A stretch of 33,317 nt of DNA. Origin: Trichomonas tenax. Its lineage: Eukaryota > Parabasalia > Trichomonadida > Trichomonadidae. Where the stretch lies: NCBI GenBank assembly GCA_023091735.1, contig JALKBU010000563.1:1-33317 (forward strand). Direction: 5' to 3'. The position numbers were made by a program, and so were the translations under genes. Below are positions 1-9,601 of this stretch, in pieces. Each line of letters starts with the position of its first letter. The first letter of the stretch is position 1. Below the pieces are notes generated by a model that saw nothing but the letters and a program-made list of their open reading frames with translations, made no database searches and was not told the DNA's origin.

Positions 1-970
1 CATCTCTGCTAGATCACCAGGTCATCCTTCACTATGAGGCTACAACTACTCATAATGAAGTCTTCTTTGGCTTCCAACATTGAGTTCAATCCATTTCAAC
101 CTATTGACACTTTTCCATTTTTCCCGCGCAATCACGTCACTTTCCTTTATTTTGACATGCTGACTTTACATGTCAGAAAAGCACGTTGTTCTATTTTGTC
201 CCAGTCCCCAATCAAAACCAAGAAAAAGTTAAAGGCATACTAATTCTTAGCCAATTATAGGAAGATTCGGCAAATTACCGGAAATGAAAATTCAATATAA
301 AGGATCTGTGAGAAGATAACTCATTGTTCATCATGCGCATGTTTAGATATAATGATTTTCATTGGAAGAATGAGGTTTAACAAAATGCCGAAAATTGAAA
401 ATTCTTATTTTAATAACTATGAGCGAAATACAGCCCCAACAAATCGATGACAACGTTGAAGCTTGTAATTTTTAAATAAAATATTTCCCCAAATTGAAAA
501 CGATTGAATGAAAGAAATTACAGGCTTTAGTACCTGTAAGTCCGAAAAAAATTAATAATTATACTGTTTTGCGTCTATACAAGTCACAACATATAATCTC
601 AATAAGAAAGTTGAGAAGAAAAACAGAGATAAAAAATTTGTTGAAAAATATATCTAGTTTTAGCTAATCTACAAAGGAACATCAATTGTCTAAAATTTGA
701 TTACTATTCAAATGTTTTCAATAGTCCACAATATTTTGAAAAAGTGAAATGATGATTTTTTTTGTGGCTAAATTTAATAATGATTATTTTTGGGAGAATA
801 ACACACAGAGCTTATGTGTGAACACTTGGAATACTTTTTTCTAAAAAAAAACATATTTGTGATTAGATTTACCTATTTATCATCGACAACAACATATTTT
901 ACGTTATAAAAATGCTATACAATGGGAATATAATATATTATAATGAGTAGAGCACATCATGGCAAATCAA
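1..970. other. AT-rich stretch without a supported gene
   Basis: No long ATG-initiated frame shows recognisable protein features. A 69-codon plus-strand frame at 34-243 resembles no known family. Around 153-175 there are TGACA and CTTTACATGTCA sequences like the promoter half-sites found upstream of several real genes further along, which suggests a decayed promoter or gene start. An 18-codon ATG frame near 419-475 may be the remnant of a gene 5' end. Confidence 0.5.
153..175. promoter_or_regulatory. Isolated TGTCA/GTAAA half-site group
   Basis: TGACATGCTGAC at 153-164 is followed by CTTTACATGTCA at 164-175, the reverse complement of the TGACATGTAAAG form. The same motif is clustered upstream of four genes in this window. 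No intact gene lies next to it on either strand, so it may belong to a lost gene or be chance. Confidence 0.25.
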
Positions 971-1147
971 TGTTTTTGATGCAAGATATATCTAATATTT
1001 TAATGAAATATAGACTTTGTTAGCTAATTCTTTAATATATCATGCACAACAGGATTTTGTGCATTGAGGTTTAATAACTTCGCAAAAAGTTAATCCAATG
1101 AGTTAAAAAACGAGTTTCGCCAACTTTGTGTTTAAAGATTTAATTGC
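971..1147 (+). repeat. Left arm of a 177-bp inverted repeat
   Basis: This segment is the reverse complement of 33141-33317. The two align without gaps over 177 bp with about five mismatches: one near 1070 and four in the last 25 bases. The right copy runs off the end of the window, so the true length is unknown and the repeat may extend left of 971. It contains a small palindrome (ATGCACAA ... TTGTGCAT). Each copy lies upstream of a broken reading frame that points into the window, which suggests the 5' or terminal region of a dispersed element or gene family. Confidence 0.9.
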
Positions 1148-1715
1148 TCAATCAGTAAAACAAGTATTCCAAATATTGTATAGAGATGTGTGTATATTAT
1201 TCAGACTTCACAATTTTTGTCTTTTGTTATTTCAAAAATTGACTTTAAGTGAACCACTGTCTAATTTCATTGTGAATAATGTGGAGAAACTGATCTATGA
1301 CTTGATTTCTACACGTAAGTTGAGGAAGTTTACGTTCGTGTCATTGCAGAACATGAAGGATCACGAAGAAATAGTGAAAAGACTTGAAACAAATGGAATC
1401 AAAATTGATTTTGTCCTGGGAATGCTTGAGAATCAGTATAGATACAGATTAACTGTCGATCTGCTGTTGAGACTAGTTAGGAAACTCTCTTCTAAAGTGA
1501 AGATTAAAATTGATAGACTCGCTAACCGCAATAAGAGCGCATTATTATGTTGGTTTGCCGAGAATTGGGATTCTGTTTCACCTTATTTGGAGGAATTCGA
1601 CACTAGAAACAGATATCGTTCTCCAAGATATATTTCAGAATCAAAATATGAAAAACCACAGAAGGTTGAAATCAAATTCGACCCAAACGACATCAGACAG
1701 TCGCTTAATCGTTAA
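1128..1715 (+). pseudogene. Decayed or 5'-truncated unknown coding frame
   Basis: An open frame of about 195 codons with no ATG at its beginning: an in-frame TAA lies at 1104-1106 and the first ATG is at 1353, which would leave 120 residues. The sequence is lysine-, arginine- and leucine-rich, mostly helical in character, and ends in a basic, polar tail. I do not recognise the family. The first codons lie inside the 177-bp repeat, so the frame looks like part of a repeated element whose N-terminus was lost. It could still be a small expressed gene starting at 1353. Confidence 0.4.
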
Positions 1716-2264
1716 CTGATGATTCGATACTTATTCTGTGATTCAAATATTATTGTAATTCAATGAATTTTCATTCACAGTATCCCCGCAATGATCTACC
1801 ACTACCTGCTTAATCATATCTCATTATTGTTATATATTGTTTGTTTGTTATCATTATATTTAGGGTCAGCTATTGCCCAAAATGATATTCAGATCTTGGT
1901 TATTAAATTTTTTTGATAATCACTGTTTTATATAATAATTCAAAAATGTTTTAAAAATTATTCTGATTTTCATGTCAGAGCTTTTAATCATTTCTATAAT
2001 TAACTACAAAATTTATTCGCTTATGTCTAAATTTCCTAAAACATCAGAATTTAAGTTATGAATATTCAAATCATTGAAATTTTATAGAAATATAGCTAAT
2101 TTAAAGGGGAAATAATATAGAATGGAACCAAAAGAAATCAAATATCAAATATAAAGCATATATAATGGTTCATGAATTCATCCAAAACAAAGAAATTAAA
2201 ATACACAAAAGTGACAAAAAGAACAAAAAGTAACCTAATGAACTAAAATGTGACAAAAACAAAA
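1716..2264. other. AT-rich intergenic spacer
   Basis: About 550 bases of AT-rich DNA with homopolymer runs and no supported gene. The last 100 bases are A-rich on the plus strand and presumably hold the promoter of the HEAT-type gene. I see no TGTCAYGTAAA cluster here, only simple TGACAAAA sequences near 2212 and 2251. Confidence 0.6.
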
Positions 2265-5060
2265 ATGTCTGAACAATTTCAAGATAATGTGAATAGAGTG
2301 TTCGAATTCACATCGATTCTCTTTTCGCAGTCAAATCCAGAAGGTATTGGCGAAATAACAAGCTATTTTGAAGGGTTTTTCCAAAATTCTCCATTTGAAC
2401 TCATTCAAATCATAACATTCTTACTTCAGCAAAAAATTGAAGACAAAGTACGACACGGTGCATTAGTTATTTTAAATAGAAACCTGAGTTATCTATATAA
2501 ATCAATTTACTTCAAGAAGCTGGATGTTGCAGGTGGTGTTTCTATTGAAGATGCAACTGCTTGGCTCGAAGTGCTCCTAAATAATGCATTTGGTCCAATG
2601 CAATTAATATCTCAAGAAGCTTCTCGTGCTTGTGCTGTTCTTTCAATGTTAAATCCACCGATATTTATACCAGTTTTCTATCAAATGTTCATAAATTTCA
2701 TGCAAAATAAATCAATTCAAAACAGATTTAATTCGGCCATGTTAATTTTCGAAAATTTCGCAGATATACAATACTGGAAATTATATATAAACCGTGTAGA
2801 TGAATTATTAGAGATTTTTTATAAAGTTACGTATTTTATTTTAACAAAAGAATTCATCGACAATTTCAAAGATAATTTCTCAGATATGTTTCAACCTTTG
2901 CTATGTGCAACTGTTAATTCGTTAAGATTATTACTCAAATACCAACCATATGTAATGGAAGAAAATCCAATTATTCAATTTTTAGCATCTTGTCCATTAT
3001 TCCTTCCATATGCCGAAGTTCAATTATTTGCAGTATCGTATAAGACATTTATCACCTTATTTAAGCGCCATTATACTCATTTTCAAAATTTCAAGGACTT
3101 ATTTATCCCATTATTTCTTAATGGTTTTAATTGCACAGAAGTCTACCTTAACATCGTTTTGGAATCACTTTATAAGCTTGCGAAATGCGAGTTCAACCTT
3201 TATCAGATGAACAAATTCTCTTTCTTCCTGAATCAAAGAATTAGCAAACTCGACAGACTTAAAACCAATAAACAAGGCAAATTGCCAACAATTTACCAGG
3301 ATAACCTTACTTTTGTTGGCTACAATTTTTGCAGAGAAATACTAACGACTCCCGAGGTATTGAACATGCTTATAAATGCGATGTTTTATTTCGAAGAAGA
3401 TGCCAAAGAAATAAGTGCTGGAGCTGTGTTTTCAATCCCATTTGCTGCTAACAAATGCATTCGTTATATGGTTCCTTTAAATGACGATCTAATTGATCTG
3501 TTGATTGAAACAATTGATACATTTTTCCAATCAAACGAATGGAAGAAAGTTTTCGTAGGATTATTATTGCTTGAGTCTTTATCATCTCTCTTCGATTACG
3601 AAAATGTTTTTAGATTCATTTCTAACCATATTACTTATTTTTATGATTTGATGAAATCGCCAAATCAAAGAATTGCACAAAGCATTTATCTATTTTTCAG
3701 TACGGCTCTCACGCAATTCACACCGAAAATTTTTCAAACAAGGATATTCGATGATATTCTTGAATCAATTCAACAATACTTGCAGGACAAAAATCCAAGC
3801 TTATTATTCCATTCTTTGAAGTTTTTAGATTTGCTGCTTAAGCAAACATCACTTCAAAATCTACAAAACAAACTTACAATGTTTATAGATATTCTTCTTC
3901 AGATTAGAGCAGTTGTTGATAATTCCAACATTCTCTTTTATAATAGCTCAATATTAAGCCGACTAATATATAGTGATTCACAAATTAATGAAGTTCAGAT
4001 TTTACGTTTATACAATGAATTTGATAGCCATCTAAATTCATTTTTGCAAAATGCAGAATTTGCTGCTGAAAACACTGATAGGATATCCATTGCATATCAA
4101 GATTTCCAGTGCTTGGCATACATAATTACAAAATCCTCATACACTGATAAAGTCTTATTGGACTCATTCATGAAGAAGTCGATGCCATTTTTCCAAAGTG
4201 GTGATGCTGAATACTTCAATATGATGAGTTATTCCTACAAAGTCCTGTTTGGAACCCTCAAAGTTAAGATTCCTGAAGATCAGAAAGATGTCAAAATACC
4301 GAAAAATCCAATTATTGATTACGTGCCACCAATCATCGAAACAATTGCATCAAATTTGGATTCGAAGGATCCTAAACTAATCAAATATTCAGCAGCAACA
4401 TTAACTGTTCTATTATCCAAAGTTCTTAAAGATAACGTTCGGATGGTTATTGAAAATTATATAATGCCACAAGATTCAATAACTCACAGTTTGTTCACGT
4501 TAATTTGGGAGGCACCTGCAGAGTATCTTCCAACGTTCCAAGCAGAAGTAATGTTTGCCATTGGTGCTCTCCTCGATGTCACAAGAAATGACACTCCTTT
4601 AATTTTAATCAATCACACAATTGAGCTTCTCAACAATATTATTAGCTATGAGTTTTCCACAGATACAAAAGAAGATAGGCAGTTCGTGTTTAATATATAT
4701 ACAGCAGTTTTTTACATTATGACAAAGTTTGTTAAGAATGTCAGGTTCATTAAGCAAGACAGAACATTGCCTCCTGAGATGGTTGAAGATAGCAGCAAGT
4801 TTGATCGATGGTTCAAGGGTATATTCATTAATAAGTTTGTTAAAATTAAGATATTTAAAGAGAAGCTCTTTGATGATACCGTTCTTCTTCACATTTGTAA
4901 GTTTGTTTTCAGGGATGCATGGTGTCTAACACAGAAGCATAACATGTATCTCCATCGAACTGAAATCCAAAGTCTTTTGAAGATTGCTCAGCTTAATTAT
5001 TCAAATCAATTCCTCAGTTTGAAAGCCTTGAGAGCCATTGATATTTGTAAAAATATATGA
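2265..5060 (+). CDS. HEAT-type alpha-solenoid protein, importin-beta/karyopherin-like
   Basis: Encodes 931 residues from the ATG at 2265; the frame is open from 2250 but the earlier codon is GTG. The protein is a continuous series of amphipathic helix pairs typical of HEAT or ARM solenoids, with no membrane segment and no catalytic motif. The first 150 residues follow the pattern of the importin-beta N-terminal region: a short helical lead, then VRHGALVILNRNL and EASRACAVLSMLNPP, comparable to the Ran-binding first repeats of karyopherins. Family knowledge would make it a nuclear transport receptor that binds Ran-GTP and cargo. That role is inferred from layout, not from a diagnostic motif; another HEAT scaffold is possible. 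It converges on the ORC3-like gene with a spacer of about 390 bases. Confidence 0.5.
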   Translation: MSEQFQDNVNRVFEFTSILFSQSNPEGIGEITSYFEGFFQNSPFELIQIITFLLQQKIEDKVRHGALVILNRNLSYLYKSIYFKKLDVAGGVSIEDATAWLEVLLNNAFGPMQLISQEASRACAVLSMLNPPIFIPVFYQMFINFMQNKSIQNRFNSAMLIFENFADIQYWKLYINRVDELLEIFYKVTYFILTKEFIDNFKDNFSDMFQPLLCATVNSLRLLLKYQPYVMEENPIIQFLASCPLFLPYAEVQLFAVSYKTFITLFKRHYTHFQNFKDLFIPLFLNGFNCTEVYLNIVLESLYKLAKCEFNLYQMNKFSFFLNQRISKLDRLKTNKQGKLPTIYQDNLTFVGYNFCREILTTPEVLNMLINAMFYFEEDAKEISAGAVFSIPFAANKCIRYMVPLNDDLIDLLIETIDTFFQSNEWKKVFVGLLLLESLSSLFDYENVFRFISNHITYFYDLMKSPNQRIAQSIYLFFSTALTQFTPKIFQTRIFDDILESIQQYLQDKNPSLLFHSLKFLDLLLKQTSLQNLQNKLTMFIDILLQIRAVVDNSNILFYNSSILSRLIYSDSQINEVQILRLYNEFDSHLNSFLQNAEFAAENTDRISIAYQDFQCLAYIITKSSYTDKVLLDSFMKKSMPFFQSGDAEYFNMMSYSYKVLFGTLKVKIPEDQKDVKIPKNPIIDYVPPIIETIASNLDSKDPKLIKYSAATLTVLLSKVLKDNVRMVIENYIMPQDSITHSLFTLIWEAPAEYLPTFQAEVMFAIGALLDVTRNDTPLILINHTIELLNNIISYEFSTDTKEDRQFVFNIYTAVFYIMTKFVKNVRFIKQDRTLPPEMVEDSSKFDRWFKGIFINKFVKIKIFKEKLFDDTVLLHICKFVFRDAWCLTQKHNMYLHRTEIQSLLKIAQLNYSNQFLSLKALRAIDICKNI

Positions 5061-5453
5061 TGCTTTGTAATAAATTATTTGTTTATTAACTTTTTAATCA
5101 CCAACACCAATGATTAAATATAAAGATGATGTTGCTTGGCAATCTTCTTCCTTTTGGATTCAAACAAATCAAACATTTAATTTTTGGTAAAACTCCCAAA
5201 CAATTTTGCGTTCCTAAATATGCAAGATTAACACTAGAAAACTCACTGAAACAATTTTCTGTAACGATAGTATACATCATTGCTTCTGGGATTGAGTCAA
5301 GTGAAGAATTATATATATAAATCGTTTTGGGATAACCACAATATTCCTCATTGACATAAAGCTTTATTATGAGTTGATTTACAATTAAATATATCCATAA
5401 TAAAGATATGATAATTTTGAATTTTTATTTGTGTACAAAAAAGAATTAAACTT
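5061..5453. other. Convergent intergenic spacer
   Basis: Lies between the 3' ends of two convergent genes. Short frames occur on both strands (5126-5320 plus, 5098-5280 minus), but they overlap each other and show no family resemblance, so none is annotated. AT-rich runs are compatible with 3' untranslated regions. Confidence 0.6.
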
Positions 5454-6776
5454 TTATACTCTGATAATATGTCTAAATCCTCCATTCTTTCGAGAATGTT
5501 GATCTGTATATCCAAGATATTCGAGTTCACTAACAGCAACTTGGAATCTTGATAATGCGATCGCTTTATCTTCAATATTTGCCTTCGCCTGGAAAGCGCG
5601 CATCCACTCAGAAGCAGAAACAGTCTTTTCAAACTCTTGCAATATTTGATAAGCAATTGCAGTATCAGAAGTATTCTCTGGGTTTGCAAGGGACTCATTA
5701 AGAGCCTTTCTAGGGTTAAATGTCGCAACATTAACGACAGGCATATAATTAGGTGATGCCGGATCAAGATCGATAAAAAGCTTCTGCATAAATGCTGCGT
5801 ATCTTGAGACACCTTCTGTTTCGTTAAATGAAGCGCTCATTAGCTGTTTCATTCTGGCTGATTTCGTCTTTGGTGGTTGAATTGTTGTTGTTCTTGATTT
5901 CTTCGGCATTTCAGGAAGTTCTTTAATGATTTGGCCGTAGCTCTTGAATGCTTCCTGGATATATTCATCTCCTTTGTTGGCGAGGACCCTCTTGAGAGAC
6001 TCAAAGAGCTCAGAGGAGCAAATATGAGAATAATTTGTTGCATCTTTAAACAAGAATGGATTAAGTTCTTCAGTAATCAATATTTGAGAAGAAATTTGTA
6101 AAGCATCTTCGCGCAATTTGATTAAAAGTGTTGTTGGAACTTCATTATCACCGAGAATATTTGGAACTTGAGAATAATCGTCAAAATCGATAATTTCAGC
6201 AAGCTCTTCCTCATCTTTCATAACAATATACTCGAAGATTGATTGGCGAAGGATTGTGAATAAAAATGTGAAGGAAGGATAACGATCGCTGATAATTGAT
6301 TTCAGAATACCGACAATTTTAGGGTCTGGGGAAATACCGCGATGGAAGAGGAAGCAAAGAATTTGACTGATAAAAATATCAAATAAAATCGAATATTCAA
6401 AACATTTCTCGAAAACCGTAACGCGCGGAATATCTGAAGGCGGCGGTGTGCAGTGGAACAAAATTATTCTGTTGCTTTGTATGTGGTGAATTTGGTGATC
6501 GACAAATTCGACATCTTTAATTTTCTTCAAAGCTTCAATGAAAGGAATGGCATCAGAAAGGTCCTGAGGAGGCATAATATGAGCGATAACGGGGAATGGT
6601 GACTGATCTTGATCGTCAAAGAACTTCTGAACTTTCTGAATTAATCTTTCAACGTCAGTTTTGAAGAAATTGTCCTGCAATTCGTTCAAATCTTTCATTA
6701 TGGCGTCGTATCTTTTGCTGTATGCGTCATTTGGCTGCCTATCAGCGTTTTCGCTCAACAATCGAACATGTGACAT
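5454..6776 (-). CDS. ORC3: Origin recognition complex subunit 3-like protein (short form)
   Basis: Encodes 440 residues from the ATG at 6776. The best evidence is the C-terminus. An IAYQ...E...W.RAF block at roughly residues 370-393 is followed by RFQVAVSELEYLG and a short basic tail, matching the order seen at the end of animal ORC3 (IAY...E...W.EAF, then RF..AVSELELLGF). That region is the ORC3 winged-helix end. The middle (about 125-175) also resembles the ORC3 insert helices. ORC3 is a core subunit of the replication origin recognition complex and partners ORC2. At 440 residues it is much shorter than the roughly 700 of animal ORC3, so the AAA-like N-terminal half is reduced and no Walker motifs are visible, as expected for ORC3. 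Its upstream DNA carries the TGTCA/GTAAA half-site cluster. Confidence 0.65.
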   Translation of the reverse strand: MSHVRLLSENADRQPNDAYSKRYDAIMKDLNELQDNFFKTDVERLIQKVQKFFDDQDQSPFPVIAHIMPPQDLSDAIPFIEALKKIKDVEFVDHQIHHIQSNRIILFHCTPPPSDIPRVTVFEKCFEYSILFDIFISQILCFLFHRGISPDPKIVGILKSIISDRYPSFTFLFTILRQSIFEYIVMKDEEELAEIIDFDDYSQVPNILGDNEVPTTLLIKLREDALQISSQILITEELNPFLFKDATNYSHICSSELFESLKRVLANKGDEYIQEAFKSYGQIIKELPEMPKKSRTTTIQPPKTKSARMKQLMSASFNETEGVSRYAAFMQKLFIDLDPASPNYMPVVNVATFNPRKALNESLANPENTSDTAIAYQILQEFEKTVSASEWMRAFQAKANIEDKAIALSRFQVAVSELEYLGYTDQHSRKNGGFRHIIRV

Positions 6777-6777
6777 T

Positions 6778-6890
6778 TATTCTGTCACATTTTATGATTT
6801 ACAAAATATTTTGACGCTTTACAAATGACACAATACTTTACAAATCATTTTGACATTTTCGTATTTACAATAAATTTTGACATTTTACAT
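6778..6890 (-). promoter_or_regulatory. Half-site cluster upstream of the ORC3-like gene
   Basis: Directly upstream of the minus-strand ATG at 6776. On the plus strand it holds ATTCTGTCAC at 6778-6787, then four TGAC...TTTACA units at about 6812-6823, 6826-6842, 6851-6868 and 6878-6889, with spacers of 1 to 9 bases. The ATTCTGTCAC piece is also found twice in front of the coiled-coil gene at 10942. The function as promoter or enhancer is inferred from recurrence. Confidence 0.55.
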
Positions 6891-7223
6891 AACACTTTTC
6901 TTGAAGTTTTGTAAAAAATCATAATTGAATCGTTATTTTGAAGTGCAATTCTCCTAAAATAATTTAATTATCATTTAAGAAGCTATATGAACCTCCAAAT
7001 AATGAAATTCATTTTCGCATTCTTGAAAGTTATTTTTCATTATAATTATTCAATATTTTGTTCATTTCAAGGAGAATTACAAGCAAAATATCAGAGGGAA
7101 TTAATGTATATAGAGCTTGGAAAATAGTTCACTCGTTATTCGATATAGTTGCAATTCGAATTCTAAATTTTGGGATCAAAAAATTGAGATGGAAATGCAA
7201 TAATAATAAACATTTTAAATATA
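6891..7223. other. Intergenic spacer
   Basis: AT-rich spacer between the ORC3-like promoter region and the 3' end of the C2/coiled-coil gene. A 64-codon frame at 7058-7252 shows no protein-like composition and is not annotated. Confidence 0.6.
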
Positions 7224-8966
7224 TCAAACAGAGGTTCCATTCTTGGATTTGATTGGAGCACGGTAAATAACAGCTTCAAAAGTAAGCTTTCCAACTTGCT
7301 TATTTTCTTTGTTCCACAGAGGAACTGTTTGCGTCATTTCTTTGTTTCCATCAAGGAATGGAAGCATATTTACTTCAGTTCTTGCTGCTTCAGTAAGCAT
7401 ATCTTCTCTTTGCCTGCAAACTACAACAGAAGCAGAAGTCCTCTCAAGATATTCAGCAAGGAAGAAGTCGTTCTTGCAGACAAAAATCATTCTTGAATTG
7501 AACACACCTGAGTTGATATCAACAGGCCGCGATTCAGTTGACTGGTGCTCCAATAATTCAACATTAAGGAAGACTTTGGATGGCTTTTTACCAATGAAGC
7601 TGTGTTCGAATGTGAATGTCTTGAAGTAAATAATAATTGCAGTCTGATCTTGTCCAATTTGAGAAATATCTTGCTTTGTGAATTTGATGCTTGGGGCTCC
7701 TTTAATGAACTCTGGCATTGCATGAATCTGGTCTGTTGGTAATTTCTCGTATTCGTTTGCAATATCTGTTAAGCTGTTTTCGAGTTTAGATATGTTTTCA
7801 CGCTTAATATCGCTTTCACGCTGAAGTTGTCGATCTTTGTTTTGCAACTCTTCGATTTCTTGTTGAATATCGCGAATCTGTTGCTCAAGCTCAGCTTTCT
7901 CTTTGTTCTTATCAACAACATCTTGTGGAGAGAGTGCATAAGCTTCCATTTGAGCCACGAAGTTGTTGAACTTCATATTTCGTGCTGGATCTTCGTCGAT
8001 CTGTTCTTTAAGTCTGTCTAACTCGTTGGTGATCTCTTCTTCCTTTGATGACTTCTTTGGAGAAGAGAGTTCAAGTTCATGTATCTTCTGTTCGAGGCCG
8101 GTATTTGAATCCTTAACTCTATCAGCTTCAGATTTAATACTTTCTATTTCACGCTTTAGTTGATCAATTGCTGCTTTTTCTTTCGCTCTATTTAATCTCT
8201 CTAATCGCGCTTCTTGATCTAATCCTGATGCATCAATTTCTGCCTGAAGCTGTGCATTTTGAGCTTCAAGCTCTTGAGCTTTCTGTAATTCGTGCTTCTT
8301 CTGTTCTAATTTCTGGTAATGATCATTATATTCACGCTGTGCTTGAGAATTTTGATCTGCTTGTGATTGATAACCGTGAACGACTTCATCACGATGCATT
8401 TCGAGTTCTTCGTACTTCTTGCGTAATGTGTCTAAGTCTGACGTTAAAAGATCGCTTTGTTGTCGATATTGATTGAGATTTGATCTTCTGTTGAAAACCT
8501 CACTCAAACCGATTGCTTCCTTATCCTCATCGATCTGATCCGCGAGATCTTCTGGTCCTTGACCGTGAAGAATAAGTAATGCAAAATCAACATTTGGATC
8601 TTTGTGTTTAGTGTTGTATTCGCCGAGTAACTTGATTAAATCTGTTCTGTATTTGCCGTGGGAGCTGCCTTTGAAGTTTGCTGCAACAGGTTGCTTCACA
8701 CGCACGGCTGTTGCTCCTGTGAGTGCTTTAAAGTTGCGAACTTGGCGCAAAAGATTGTTCCTTCGCCTCTGCTTCCTAGATAACTCTGCTTCCAGCTGTT
8801 TTATCTTCAGTAGGAGCTCTTTTACTTGATCATCAGGTCCACTTTCGGATTTGGCTGTGACTAGTGCCTTAGCTTTACGCTCGAGAGTGTCACAGTTCTT
8901 CAGAAACTCTTCACGAAGATCTTCTAAAGAAAAATCCGCAGCATTCCGAGATTTTGGTGAAAGCAT
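7224..8966 (-). CDS. Coiled-coil protein with C-terminal C2-like domain (RPGRIP1L/MKS5-like layout)
   Basis: Encodes 580 residues from the ATG at 8966. Residues about 15-90 and 150-440 are heptad-rich coiled coil with many Glu, Lys, Gln and Arg. Residues about 450-570 form a compact beta-rich block (phrases such as KVFLNVELLEHQ, FLAEYLERTSASVVV and KQVGKLTFEAVIYRAP) whose strand order and spacing resemble the C2 domain of RPGRIP1L: a strand with a Thr/Glu-rich turn, then a 'DFFLAEYLE' segment, then a final strand ending in a proline. RPGRIP1L anchors the ciliary transition zone. Coiled coil plus one terminal C2 fits a basal body or transition-zone scaffold, which this flagellate group would need. 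The link rests on layout and short phrases; a generic coiled-coil/C2 protein is the alternative. Confidence 0.5.
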   Translation of the reverse strand: MLSPKSRNAADFSLEDLREEFLKNCDTLERKAKALVTAKSESGPDDQVKELLLKIKQLEAELSRKQRRRNNLLRQVRNFKALTGATAVRVKQPVAANFKGSSHGKYRTDLIKLLGEYNTKHKDPNVDFALLILHGQGPEDLADQIDEDKEAIGLSEVFNRRSNLNQYRQQSDLLTSDLDTLRKKYEELEMHRDEVVHGYQSQADQNSQAQREYNDHYQKLEQKKHELQKAQELEAQNAQLQAEIDASGLDQEARLERLNRAKEKAAIDQLKREIESIKSEADRVKDSNTGLEQKIHELELSSPKKSSKEEEITNELDRLKEQIDEDPARNMKFNNFVAQMEAYALSPQDVVDKNKEKAELEQQIRDIQQEIEELQNKDRQLQRESDIKRENISKLENSLTDIANEYEKLPTDQIHAMPEFIKGAPSIKFTKQDISQIGQDQTAIIIYFKTFTFEHSFIGKKPSKVFLNVELLEHQSTESRPVDINSGVFNSRMIFVCKNDFFLAEYLERTSASVVVCRQREDMLTEAARTEVNMLPFLDGNKEMTQTVPLWNKENKQVGKLTFEAVIYRAPIKSKNGTSV

Positions 8967-8987
8967 TTTGAAATTTTCAACGAATCC

Positions 8988-9039
8988 ATGTAAAGTGTCA
9001 AAAATTTAAAATCTGAAATGTAAACATAGCGTCGTGTCA
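8988..9039 (-). promoter_or_regulatory. Half-site cluster upstream of the C2/coiled-coil gene
   Basis: Plus-strand elements ATGTAAAG (8988-8995) abutting TGTCA (8996-9000), ATGTAAACAT (9018-9027) and TGTCA (9035-9039) lie 22-75 nt upstream of the minus-strand ATG at 8966. The same half-sites recur before the ORC3-like, 10942 and ATR genes. Confidence 0.5.
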
Positions 9040-9601
9040 ACTTTTTAACATTGCCTTCATTTTGACCGACGTTTATTATAAGGCAAGTATATGGATATGC
9101 AACCTTGCGCGCAAAGTTTGGTGTTCCAATTTCTATTTTGCCAACAATGTGATAATTTTATTCCCTATTATTTAGCAAATTGCTCGGCAACTGATGACAG
9201 TCAATGGACACACTCATATGTGCATTTGAATCGTCGTTAAATGATTTGTTTTTGCCAAAAAAAGTTGCTGTGAATGATTTTGCTAATTCTTAACTCAAGT
9301 TTGATAATTTTTAAGCCGATTTGCAACAAATGTTACTAACACATTTTTGAGATATTTGCAAATCCTAATGGAGAGTTTTGACTCACTGAGTAATGTTTGA
9401 AAACTGATTCCCTTATGACCAAATTATTTGAATGTATCTCACATAATTATTCAATGAGTTATCTCAAATACCATTTTTTGCAAATCAGAATATAAAAATA
9501 TTATTAGAAAGCTTTGAAAAAATGAGTGCAAATACCTTTCTTCATGAAGGTAGAAGTGATGAGTTTGAACAAAACATATAAACATTTTATTTCACAGTGA
9601 T
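9040..9601. other. Intergenic spacer
   Basis: About 560 bases of AT-rich DNA between two minus-strand genes. I find no reading frame, tRNA or repeat that can be supported. Confidence 0.6.

Noticed and set aside
34..243. 69-codon plus-strand frame at the left edge
   Set aside because: No family resemblance, and composition typical of random AT-rich DNA; the promoter-like half-sites at 153-175 lie inside it.
793..808. AATAACACACAG, one base from the trichomonad 3' splice consensus ACTAACACACAG
   Set aside because: No GTATGT-type 5' splice site within 200 bases upstream and no coding frame on either side to be joined.
2250..2264. Upstream extension of the HEAT gene by five codons
   Set aside because: The first codon is GTG; the ATG at 2265 is the normal choice for a eukaryotic gene.
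5098..5320. Overlapping short frames on both strands (60 and 64 codons)
   Set aside because: They overlap each other, sit in a convergent 3' spacer and show no domain or conserved phrase.
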